Part shown: piece by piece, positions 33,351-41,406 of the stretch
Position numbering within the stretch: the stretch's first letter is position 1
Layout: each line of letters starts with the position of its first letter
Assembly: GCF_001591645.1 (NCBI RefSeq)
Contig: NZ_BCVH01000019.1
Span: 1 to 64,000, forward strand
Direction: 5' to 3'
DNA from: Robertmurraya korlensis NBRC 107688
Lineage (GTDB): Bacteria; Bacillota; Bacilli; Bacillales; Cytobacillaceae
DNA: 64,000 bases
Notes under the pieces: generated by a model
The model's input: the letters and a program-made list of their open reading frames with translations, nothing else
Told to the model about the DNA's origin: nothing
Databases searched by the model: none
Translations under genes and position numbers: made by a program

Positions 33351-36176
33351 CTATGAGAGGAGGATTAAGTCTCGGAGCTCGTCGGTGGAGAGCTCGGTAA
33401 TCCAGTTGTCGCTTTGGATGATGGCATCGTTTAGCGTTTGTTTTTTCTCTAGCATAGCGTCGATTTTTTCTTCGAGTGTTCCCGTGCTGATAAATTTGTG
33501 AACATGAACGAATCGTTTTTGGCCAATTCGGTAGGCACGGTCGGTAGCTTGATTTTCGACGGCAGGATTCCACCAACGATCGTAGTGAATGACGTGGTTC
33601 GCGGCCGTTAAATTAAGTCCGGTTCCACCAGCTTTCAAGCTTAACAGGAACACAGGGAACTCACGGTTTTGGAATCGGGTAATCATCTCATCACGTTTTG
33701 CTTTTGGCACACTTCCGTTTAAGAATGGTACTTCGATTCCATACTTCTTATTCAGTACTCTACGGATAATCTCACCCATCTCGATGTATTGAGTGAAAAT
33801 TAATCCACTTTCCTCACGTTCAAGCACAGCTTCGATGAGTTCGGTTAATTTTTCAAGCTTCACGGAACGATCAAGAAGCTGTAATGGATTTACTTCCTTC
33901 AAATACAAAGCAGGGTGATTACATAGCTGCTTTAAGCGGCTTAATAGCTGTAAAATAAGACCCTTTCGCTCGAGGCCAGTAAGCGTCTCGATCTGAGCAA
34001 AGGTATCCTGGACGAGCTGCTCGTATAAAGAAGCCTGTTCAGCGGTTAGCGGACAGTATTCCTTCTGCTCCTGCTTATCCGGCAAATTGAGGGCAACCTC
34101 TTCGTCCTTTTTCGTTCGTCTTAATAAAAATGGTCGAATCAATGCTTGAAGCTCACCGATTTTTTCCTTCTCATTGTCCTTTTCGATCGGCAAGACGAAC
34201 TTTTTCTGGAAATTCCCTAAGCTTCCTAAATACCCGTGATTCGTAAAATCAAAAATGCTCCAAAGCTCGGTCAGTCGGTTTTCCATCGGTGTCCCGGTAA
34301 GAGCGATATGGTGTTTGCCCTTCAGCTTTCGTACCGCACGCGACTGCTTCGTTCCGGCATTTTTAATATTTTGAGCTTCGTCGATTGCGACTGAGCTCCA
34401 CGTAATGGGCTCGAACTCGGCTGCATCGATATGTGTTAGACCATAGGAGGTTAAAACCACATCCGACTCCAACGCTTTCTCATTGAACTTTTCCTCTTTC
34501 AACCGATTGGATCCGTAATGAAGGTAGACCTTCATATTGGGAGCAAAGCGTTCAATTTCCTTTTGCCAGTTGCCGAGCACGGACGTTGGACAGATAATTA
34601 AAGCTGGTGCTGGGTTTTTGTCCTCTTTTTTCACCTGTAATAGATAACTAATCAGCTGAATCGTTTTTCCAAGTCCCATATCATCGGCTAAAATGGCGCC
34701 AAAGCCATACTTTCGTAAGAACAATAGCCAGCTCATCCCTTGCTTTTGGTATGGTCTTAGCTCGCCGAGGAAATTTTTAGGCACATCAACCTCTGGAATC
34801 GACCGGATGTCCTGAAGCTGCTTGATCATTTGCTTCCACTGACGGTTTAAATCAATTTGAATTTTGGCAAATGCACGTGGATCATCTAAGGACTGTGATG
34901 GGTCCTCGTCATCCCCACCTAAAAGCTCCTGCTGGATAAGGTCTCGTACGTGCAGTCCTTCTTTTTCTGCCTTTTTCATCAGGTCTTGAATCGTACGAAT
35001 AAAGCCAGGATCAAGCTTGATCCAACGACCGCGAATATACACAAGCCGCCTTTTTTCCTCGACCAGCTGATGGAATTCATCCTCACTCAGCTCCACTCCG
35101 TTCATCGAAAAACGCCAATTGTAATCGAGCATTGCCTGAAGGCCGACAAAGGATTGACCTCGTGAGCCGGTTCCCTTGAGCTTTGCTTTTACCTTTAAGT
35201 TGGCGTTCTTCATTGCTTGCCACCAGGAAGGGAGGAGAATTTCGACTCCAAGTGCAAGCAACGTTTCACTAGCATCAGACAAGAACATCCAAGCATCGTT
35301 TTCCGTTAACTGACTAGTGACACCGCGTCTTCCTTCCAGCCAAGGAAAAAGCTCAACCCAACGCTTCTGCTCGCGCTCAATATAGGAGTCGTACGAATAC
35401 CAGCTTTTAGGCATATTGCTATCATCTTTTGCATCAACAAGTAGATCGGGTTGCTTTTTTCCTCGTAAAAAGACTTGAAGCTCCCATGTTCCGTCAAGAT
35501 CAGCGGGTTCCTCTAAGCGGAGTCCTAGTGAAAAGGGGACCTGTGATTCCTTTAAGCCAATCCATTCGCTCCATGTTTCCTCATCAAAATAGGCGGCTAA
35601 TGCGCTTGGTGACAAAGCTTGGTTTTTCAAAGCCTCAAGCTTGATGCCTACCTTTTCATGCCATTCCTGATTTCTGTCGAAGAAGGCACTAAGAGAGGAG
35701 TCAAACCATTTTTCTATAAAAAGCTGAACGGTTTCGTCCTCAGAAATTTGTTGCTCAAAAAAGGAGGGGTCAAATTCCTGCTTTACTCGTTCAGGAAGGG
35801 CCCAGCGGAATTCGTCCTGCTCCCATGCTGAAAAATCAGGAAGCCAATCTTTTTCCGAAATCGCTTCGTGTAGGGAATGGGCAGAGGCTAGACAGATTTG
35901 CGCCGTTTCATCCCAATCCCATTCAATGAGCTGGTTGAATTGCTCTTGGGCTAAAAGAGATACAAGCTGCCATGCGTCGATCGACACTCCGGGATGAGGG
36001 TCAATCGTTACTTCTTCGACAAAGGTTCCGTAATACGATTCCTTGTGACGGTTAAAAAGAAGCGATTTCCACTGGGACGGTTGAACGTCGTCGTTATGGT
36101 CATTGGTTGCCCAAATAAAGTATCGGTTGTTTTCTATATGACGAATGTGTATGTGTACGAGTCTCGTTTTAAGCAT
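33351..36176 (-). CDS. ywqA: SNF2-family DEAD/DEAH-box helicase (YwqA-like)
   Basis: This 941-aa Swi2/Snf2 ATPase probably remodels or translocates on DNA. The N-terminal half (~460 aa) is the bacterial SNF2-associated region; the ATPase follows with LADDMGLGKTIQLISYLL (motif I), DEAQNIKNAG (motif II), ALTGTPMENRLTELW (motif III), then the C-terminal lobe with LLSLKAGGTGLNLTAANHVIHYDRWWNPAVE and QATDRAYRIGQ (motifs V-VI). It overlaps the upstream SWIM-protein gene by 8 bases. The same pair is ywqA-ywqB in B. subtilis. Confidence 0.9.
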   Translation of the reverse strand: MLKTRLVHIHIRHIENNRYFIWATNDHNDDVQPSQWKSLLFNRHKESYYGTFVEEVTIDPHPGVSIDAWQLVSLLAQEQFNQLIEWDWDETAQICLASAHSLHEAISEKDWLPDFSAWEQDEFRWALPERVKQEFDPSFFEQQISEDETVQLFIEKWFDSSLSAFFDRNQEWHEKVGIKLEALKNQALSPSALAAYFDEETWSEWIGLKESQVPFSLGLRLEEPADLDGTWELQVFLRGKKQPDLLVDAKDDSNMPKSWYSYDSYIEREQKRWVELFPWLEGRRGVTSQLTENDAWMFLSDASETLLALGVEILLPSWWQAMKNANLKVKAKLKGTGSRGQSFVGLQAMLDYNWRFSMNGVELSEDEFHQLVEEKRRLVYIRGRWIKLDPGFIRTIQDLMKKAEKEGLHVRDLIQQELLGGDDEDPSQSLDDPRAFAKIQIDLNRQWKQMIKQLQDIRSIPEVDVPKNFLGELRPYQKQGMSWLLFLRKYGFGAILADDMGLGKTIQLISYLLQVKKEDKNPAPALIICPTSVLGNWQKEIERFAPNMKVYLHYGSNRLKEEKFNEKALESDVVLTSYGLTHIDAAEFEPITWSSVAIDEAQNIKNAGTKQSRAVRKLKGKHHIALTGTPMENRLTELWSIFDFTNHGYLGSLGNFQKKFVLPIEKDNEKEKIGELQALIRPFLLRRTKKDEEVALNLPDKQEQKEYCPLTAEQASLYEQLVQDTFAQIETLTGLERKGLILQLLSRLKQLCNHPALYLKEVNPLQLLDRSVKLEKLTELIEAVLEREESGLIFTQYIEMGEIIRRVLNKKYGIEVPFLNGSVPKAKRDEMITRFQNREFPVFLLSLKAGGTGLNLTAANHVIHYDRWWNPAVENQATDRAYRIGQKRFVHVHKFISTGTLEEKIDAMLEKKQTLNDAIIQSDNWITELSTDELRDLILLS

Positions 36177-37791
36177 GAATCAGCTTACCCCTTTGACATT
36201 CCTCGTGAAATGCTCGAAGCCGTTTCGTTCGTTCAAGTAAAAGTTCGAAAAATTGCTCGAACTCATCTTGGCGCTTGAGCTTTTTGTAGAGCGTACGAAG
36301 TTTTTTTAATTCACGAACGGCTTGGCGATAGTTGCCACGATTTTTTAAATCAATATTTTTCTGAATCGATTGATGATAGAGTGGTAAAAGGACGGACGGG
36401 TCCTCCTTTTGAAGCTCTTTGATTTTATCGGTTGAGATGGAGGTCATATCATAGCCGATATAGGCTTGCAGGTCGCTCCATTTTTCATATTGCTTTTCTA
36501 CATATAAGTAATGCTCATAATCACGATAGCTATAAGGAAGAAGCTGCATGAGAATCTTTTCGTACAGATCAATTCGGTTCGTATCTGAGCAATAGGATTG
36601 CAGTACCCTTGTCGCATACCGTGTGAAGTCAAAGCATGCGTAGCTATTCGGTAGGCTTAGTAAATAGGGTCGTAGATATCCAACAAATGCATCAACAAAC
36701 GGTCCCATGCGTTTCCAGTCACGGTTTGACTTAAAATCCTCTAACCAGATAAGGAGAAAAGGACAGATGTTTGATTCGTGCTGATTGATAATGGATAAGG
36801 CTTTTTCATCTTGTTTGACCAAAAGGTTAAGATGGATGTAACCGATGGACAGGGCGTAAGAGCCGTTGATTTTGCCAAGATTCTCAAGCTTTTTAAGCTC
36901 TTCTTCACGCCAATGCTTCTTTTTAAAAAGAGAACTCCAAAGTAGCTGATAGAGCTGAATCCGTTCAAATTCTAAAGCGACCTCGTCAATGAGGAGGTCG
37001 GTGACGTCATCCTTTAAGCGGGCAATGAACTCATCAAAGGCGAAGGGAAGGGCGTGTACGCTTAAGCGATTAATAAGCACTTCCGTTTCATCAATGAGTG
37101 AGAAAAATAACTGTTGGTAGTTTCTTTCAATGTCATAAGTACTGTGGCCGCTTTCCTGGCTTAAGGAGAGTAGCTGGCGGAAGGAATAAATATTTCCGAC
37201 CAATTGGTACAGGTGCTTCCATTCGAGTTCAACCGGCGCGATGGCACGTAGTCGTCTCGTATATGCTTGGTATAGTTCTGGGATGAGGTAGGGCTTTGGT
37301 GTGCCTTGGCCTTTCATGATAGCCTCAAAGCTAGATGTAAAGGTTTTAACCCATGTATCATAGTGAGGCTTAAATGATCCTTTCGCCTTCATTAAATCTT
37401 TTGCTTTCATAAGCCCAAGTTCTTGGGCGGTTTTTTTCTCATGAAGAGGGGTGCGCCATTCCTCGACCCAATCAGCCACACTTCCCACCTGTGAATAAGC
37501 GTACAGAAAAGTAGCGATGATGTGGCGGCAGATTCCTTCGTTTGGGCAGGAGCAGGAGCTTGTTTGGAAGAAGTTGAGCTCAACCTGAACAAACACCGGT
37601 GTAACATCCTGAACCGTCGATGTAACCGATCCATCCTCGTAGCGGACCTTAGTAACAAGACCTTGCCTATATATAAGAAGTCCCTTTTGTATGAGCTTCG
37701 CATCCGGCTCATAGCCAGGACTAAGAAGTCTCGAAACATCTGCGGCAGCTGCTTCAATTAATTCATTATATACCTCAGGGATATGCGACAT
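36169..37791 (-). CDS. ywqB: SWIM zinc-finger protein (YwqB-like)
   Basis: This 540-aa protein is the first gene of the two-gene unit with the SNF2 helicase. The SWIM zinc finger CxC...CxH is visible as SSCSCPNEGICRHIIATFLYAYS (about residues 78-100); the remaining ~430 residues are alpha-helical and of no assigned fold. SWIM proteins paired with SNF2 ATPases are thought to assist DNA or protein recognition, as in B. subtilis YwqB; no direct function is known to me. Transcribed from 37791 downward. Confidence 0.86.
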   Translation of the reverse strand: MSHIPEVYNELIEAAAADVSRLLSPGYEPDAKLIQKGLLIYRQGLVTKVRYEDGSVTSTVQDVTPVFVQVELNFFQTSSCSCPNEGICRHIIATFLYAYSQVGSVADWVEEWRTPLHEKKTAQELGLMKAKDLMKAKGSFKPHYDTWVKTFTSSFEAIMKGQGTPKPYLIPELYQAYTRRLRAIAPVELEWKHLYQLVGNIYSFRQLLSLSQESGHSTYDIERNYQQLFFSLIDETEVLINRLSVHALPFAFDEFIARLKDDVTDLLIDEVALEFERIQLYQLLWSSLFKKKHWREEELKKLENLGKINGSYALSIGYIHLNLLVKQDEKALSIINQHESNICPFLLIWLEDFKSNRDWKRMGPFVDAFVGYLRPYLLSLPNSYACFDFTRYATRVLQSYCSDTNRIDLYEKILMQLLPYSYRDYEHYLYVEKQYEKWSDLQAYIGYDMTSISTDKIKELQKEDPSVLLPLYHQSIQKNIDLKNRGNYRQAVRELKKLRTLYKKLKRQDEFEQFFELLLERTKRLRAFHEECQRGKLIHA

Positions 37792-37847
37792 CCGTCCAAC
37801 CCTCCCATTTTCAGAAATAGTCTATCCTCCATTATACCACCGAATGC

Positions 37848-38002
37848 GGTGACAGACACCCTTCAAGGACAGATTGTAGGAAAGTGTCTTTCTGGGGTGA
37901 CAGACACCGTCCGTGGACAAAAGTAGGGAAAGTGTCTTTTTAGGGTGTCTGTCACCCTTTGTGGACAGAAACACTGGTTTTGTACGTGTGGGATGGACAG
38001 TT
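37848..38002. repeat. Dispersed GGTGACAGACACC repeat, copy 4 (three units)
   Basis: GGTGACAGACACC stands at 37848-37860 and 37896-37908, and the inverted form at 37944-37956: steps of exactly 48 bases each. GGACA...AAAGTGTCTTT segments lie between, and the tail ends in GGATGGACAG. The short ORF on the minus strand is a by-product. It lies between the ywqB promoter side and the sugar ABC operon terminator. Confidence 0.75.
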
Positions 38003-38014
38003 AATGAATAACCA

Positions 38015-38046
38015 CAAAAAAACTGACCCAACCAGGTTGAGTCAGT
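38015..38046 (-). terminator. Terminator of the sugar ABC operon
   Basis: Read on the minus strand, ACTGACTCAACC and GGTTGGGTCAGT form a 12-bp stem (one mismatch) followed by TTTTTTT (plus strand 38015-38021 is A-rich). Confidence 0.88.
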
Positions 38047-38060
38047 GATCATTCCTACTA

Positions 38061-39356
38061 TTATTTCTTAAGCTTCTTCCAAGTGTCGTCGAAAGCTTTC
38101 ATTGTTTCTTCTTTCGATGCTTGGCCGCCAACGTAGGCTTGAAGAGCTGCACCGAATTCTTGACCTGCACCATCTGGGTACTTCATGAACTGCCAAGAGT
38201 ATGTTTTGCCTTCTTTAGAGTACTTTAGAAGGTCAGCACCTAGAGGTCCAATGTCATCAGCTGAAGCGTCGATTGATTTGAAAGCAGGGATGTACTTGAA
38301 TTCTTTTGTCATAGCTGTTTTACCTGCGTCAGAAGTAACCATCCAGTTTAAGAAGTCCTTTGCTGCTTCTTTTTCTTCATCTGTAGCACCATTGTGAATA
38401 ACCCAGTTACTTGGAACGTCAACCATTAGCTTATCCGCTTGTGCTGCATCGTCCGTAAGTGGCATTGGAATGAATCCAACTTCAATTTCAGGGTTAATCT
38501 TGTCTAACATTGGTTGAATCCAGTTCCCTTGTTGCGTCATCGCCACTTCACCAGTAGCAAATAAAGTTACTTGTGTGTTGTAGTCAGTTGTTAATGGATT
38601 TTTGTTCCCGTACTTGATCGTTAAGTCAATTAAATCGAAATACTTGCTCACATATTCGTTACCTTCAATTTTTCCAGAGCCATCATTTAACCCGTTAAAG
38701 AAAGCCGCTGTGTCTTCTTGGTAAGCAAATGGAACGTTTAAGCCGTGGTTAGCTAATACCCACCACTCGCCGTATCCGATTGAGAATGGAGTAATACCAG
38801 CGTCTTGAAGCTTCTTAGCAGCTGCTTCTAATTCAGAGAATGTTTTCGGAAGCTCAGTGATTCCTGCTTTTTCAAATAATTCTTTGTTATAAGCAAATCC
38901 GTAACCTTCCATGTTCAACGGCATTCCGTATACTTTCCCGTCAAGGGTCATTCCATCTAATGTTCCTTCGAATGCATCGTCAATCCATGGCTGATCAGAA
39001 AGATCTTCAAACTTATCCTTCCAAACAAGTGCCGCTGCATCTCCGTCGTTCATGAAGATATCAGGTGCTTTATTGGAAGCGAATTTTGCTTTCAGGGCAG
39101 CTGCTCCGTCCGCTCCGCCTCCAACGGTTTCAATGTTAAAAGTTACATCAGGGTTTTCTTTTGTATATTCATCTGTTAACGCTTTCAATTGATCAGCAAT
39201 TTCAACCTTACCTTGGAAAACATCAAGAACAATCTTGTCATCCTTGCTTCCACTATCCTTGTCACCAGACGCACTGTCGCTTGAACATGCTCCTAATAGA
39301 AGGGATGCGGATAATACACCTGCTAATACCGAATACTTTTTCAACTTTAAAGCCAT
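38061..39356 (-). CDS. Sugar ABC transporter substrate-binding lipoprotein
   Basis: This 431-aa extracellular lipoprotein captures a sugar for import. The signal peptide ends in the lipobox LLLGAC with lipid-modified C24; the mature part is a type 1 (MalE-like) solute-binding protein (KAPDIFMNDGDAAALVWKD, YGFAYNKELFEKAGI, MTQQGNWIQPMLD). It is the last gene of the operon after both permeases, an unusual order, and is separated from them by 79 bases containing a hairpin. Its RBS is AAGGGGGAAAAC. The substrate is unknown; an alpha-glucoside or malto-oligosaccharide is inferred from context. Confidence 0.92.
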   Translation of the reverse strand: MALKLKKYSVLAGVLSASLLLGACSSDSASGDKDSGSKDDKIVLDVFQGKVEIADQLKALTDEYTKENPDVTFNIETVGGGADGAAALKAKFASNKAPDIFMNDGDAAALVWKDKFEDLSDQPWIDDAFEGTLDGMTLDGKVYGMPLNMEGYGFAYNKELFEKAGITELPKTFSELEAAAKKLQDAGITPFSIGYGEWWVLANHGLNVPFAYQEDTAAFFNGLNDGSGKIEGNEYVSKYFDLIDLTIKYGNKNPLTTDYNTQVTLFATGEVAMTQQGNWIQPMLDKINPEIEVGFIPMPLTDDAAQADKLMVDVPSNWVIHNGATDEEKEAAKDFLNWMVTSDAGKTAMTKEFKYIPAFKSIDASADDIGPLGADLLKYSKEGKTYSWQFMKYPDGAGQEFGAALQAYVGGQASKEETMKAFDDTWKKLKK

Positions 39357-39401
39357 TTTTGTTTTCCCCCTTGGAAAATGATCTTTAATATATTGGATCC
39401 A

Positions 39402-39427
39402 CAGCCTGAGTTTTCAGACCGTGGAGG
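39402..39427 (-). other. Intra-operon hairpin between permease and binding-protein genes
   Basis: An imperfect inverted repeat (plus strand CCACAGCCTGA...TCAGACCGTGG, 11-bp arms with two mismatches around a short T-rich loop) without a T-run. It sits just after the permease stop. Such stems commonly protect or separate mRNA segments so that binding protein can be made in excess over permeases; this role is inferred. Confidence 0.55.
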
Positions 39428-39435
39428 TAAACCCA

Positions 39436-40266
39436 TTACTTAATTGAACCGCTAGTAATCCCTTTAATGATGTGTTTTTGCATCGAGAAGAAGAAAATCA
39501 ATAACGGGATAATTCCTAGAACCAATGCGGCAAGTGCTAGATCCCACTGCTTCGTATATTGACCGAAGAAGAAGAAGGTTGCAAGTGGAATCGTTCTTAA
39601 TTCCGGATCTTGAAGAACAAGGGACGGCAATAAGAAGTCATTCCAAATCCATAAGCTGTTTAAAATCACAATCGTTACGGTGATTGGTTTTAATAGTGGA
39701 AAAACAATTCTCCAGAAGACCCCGAATCGAGTACAGCCATCAATAATGGCTGCCTCTTCAAGCTCAACCGGAATTCCTTTAATAAAACCGTGGTACAAAA
39801 AGATTGTCATTCCTGACCCGAAGCCAAGGTACATAATCACAAGGCCCCATATGCTATTCAGTAATCCAAAGTTACCTGCCGTCTTAACAAGCGGAATCAT
39901 AATCGATTGGAACGGAATAATCATCGCTGCAACGAAGGTCATAAAGATCACATGACTAATCTTCTTTTTGGTACGAACCAGCATATAAGCCGCCATCGAG
40001 CAAAAAATAACTAACACGATATTACTTGTGACCGTAATAATTAGAGAGTTTGTAAATACATTCAAGTAATCTAGTTTCTCAAACGCTTGCACATAGTTTT
40101 CAAATTGAAACACTTTTGGTAATGCCGACGTGTTCGTTAGAATTTCGGCAAAAGGCTTCAAGGAGTTTGAAATTACATAATAGAAAGGGACTAAGAACAC
40201 GAGTCCGAGCGCAATAGCAAGGATCTCAACAATAAAGGTTCTCCCTGTATACTTGTGACCCATCAC
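39436..40266 (-). CDS. Carbohydrate ABC transporter permease (MalG type)
   Basis: This 276-aa membrane subunit has six TM helices. The EAA loop that contacts the ATPase is visible: VELEEAAIIDGCTRFGVFWRIVFPLLKP. It ends with the MalG-type tail KHIIKGITSGSIK. Its start overlaps the end of the upstream permease by 4 bases. No ATP-binding subunit is encoded here, so a shared ATPase such as MsmX, normal for Bacillus sugar importers, must energise it from elsewhere. Confidence 0.93.
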   Translation of the reverse strand: MMGHKYTGRTFIVEILAIALGLVFLVPFYYVISNSLKPFAEILTNTSALPKVFQFENYVQAFEKLDYLNVFTNSLIITVTSNIVLVIFCSMAAYMLVRTKKKISHVIFMTFVAAMIIPFQSIMIPLVKTAGNFGLLNSIWGLVIMYLGFGSGMTIFLYHGFIKGIPVELEEAAIIDGCTRFGVFWRIVFPLLKPITVTIVILNSLWIWNDFLLPSLVLQDPELRTIPLATFFFFGQYTKQWDLALAALVLGIIPLLIFFFSMQKHIIKGITSGSIK

Positions 40267-41231
40267 GACTCAACCTCCCTTTTCTTAGAAATCGTCACTT
40301 GCAGCACGGAAATGGCTGCGACAATTAGGAAGAAAATCAATGCCTTCGCTTCACCTATACCGTAACGGTTGTTAACAAACGCCTCTGTGTAGATGTTAAG
40401 TGCTAACATTTCCGTTGACTTAAACGGTCCACCATTGGTTAAAGATAGGTTCGCATCAAAGATTTTAAAAGATGAGGCAGTGGTTAAGAATAAACAAATC
40501 GTTACAGCGGGTGCCACTAACGGCATTGTGATGTGTCGAAGAACCTGCCATCTGTTTGCTCCATCAATTCTTGCTGCTTCAATTAATTCTTGCGGAACAT
40601 TTTGCAGTGCCGCAATATAGATGATCATAATGTAACCAGCACCTTGCCATACACTCACGATGACAATTCCCCAGAACGCCGTACTTGCATCTCCTAGCCA
40701 CGCTAGTTCAAAAAGTGGGATGCCAGTTAACTCACCGATCGAAGCAAAACCTTTTACAAAAATGAACTGCCAAATGAATCCTAGCAATAGACCACCTAGT
40801 AGATTCGGCATGAAAAAGACCGTTCGTAAAATATTACTTGTTTTCAGCATTTGTGTCACGAGAAGCGCTAAACCAAAGCCGATCAAGTTTGTTAGTAAAA
40901 TAGCGACGACCGTATATTTTGTCGTTAAAATAAATGAAGCGTGAAACTGTTTATCTTCAAATAGTAGATACTTGAAGTTATCTAGGCCGACCCATTGAAC
41001 GGCACCCGTTACCCCATTCCAATCTGTAAACGCGTAGTAAACACCTGTAAAGAAAGGAATCAGAACAATTAAGGTAAATGCCAAGAAAACAGGTCCCACG
41101 AATAAGGTAAACAACCCTGCGTTTTTCAGATTCTTTTTACTTAGAAAAGGTTTGGATTCAGCCTTGTGCTTGCTTGTATCGCGAACAATCACTGATCCGT
41201 CAACTTCTTTTAGATTACTTTGACTATTCAT
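40263..41231 (-). CDS. Carbohydrate ABC transporter permease (MalF type)
   Basis: This 322-aa membrane subunit starts the operon. It has a polar N-terminal tail (~30 aa), then six TM helices, and the EAA loop QELIEAARIDGANRWQVLRHITMPLVAP. The ATG at 41231 is chosen because, on the minus strand, ATGGAGGTGCTGGGA gives a strong ribosome binding site to it; the ATG at 41246 lies within that site. The 42-bp element shared with the ThuA-type operon ends 43 bases upstream of the start. Confidence 0.92.
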   Translation of the reverse strand: MNSQSNLKEVDGSVIVRDTSKHKAESKPFLSKKNLKNAGLFTLFVGPVFLAFTLIVLIPFFTGVYYAFTDWNGVTGAVQWVGLDNFKYLLFEDKQFHASFILTTKYTVVAILLTNLIGFGLALLVTQMLKTSNILRTVFFMPNLLGGLLLGFIWQFIFVKGFASIGELTGIPLFELAWLGDASTAFWGIVIVSVWQGAGYIMIIYIAALQNVPQELIEAARIDGANRWQVLRHITMPLVAPAVTICLFLTTASSFKIFDANLSLTNGGPFKSTEMLALNIYTEAFVNNRYGIGEAKALIFFLIVAAISVLQVTISKKREVES

Positions 41232-41274
41232 TCCCAGCACCTCCATGTACCTATTTTCAACTATTTTACGAAAC

Positions 41275-41316
41275 TATGAAACGGCTTACATTGACCAACT
41301 GGGTGGAAAATATTGA
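41275..41316 (-). promoter_or_regulatory. 42-bp promoter element of the ABC operon, shared with 50978-51019
   Basis: Read on the minus strand it runs TCAATATTTTCCACCC, five variable bases, GTCAATGTAAGC, one base, GTTTCATA. It matches the element before the ThuA-type operon at 37 of 42 positions and has the same orientation and a similar distance to the start codon (43 and 55 bases). TCAATnTnnnCC occurs twice, 22 bases apart, as expected for an AraC-type activator. The CATA end is at a plausible -10 position with a poor -35, again pointing to activation. Confidence 0.75.
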
Positions 41317-41341
41317 ACCGTTTCTTTTTTTACACCCTCTG

Positions 41342-41369
41342 TTGAAGTCGGAGAAAATTGTGCTACAAT
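41342..41369 (+). promoter_or_regulatory. SigA promoter of the YesM/YesN-type two-component operon
   Basis: TTGAAG (41342-41347), 16 bases, TACAAT (41364-41369) with an extended TG at 41361-41362. It lies 38 bases before the kinase start and is divergent from the ABC operon. Confidence 0.7.
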
Positions 41370-41406
41370 GAGTGGGATTTCAGGTACATAGGAGGATAAG
41401 GGAGCT

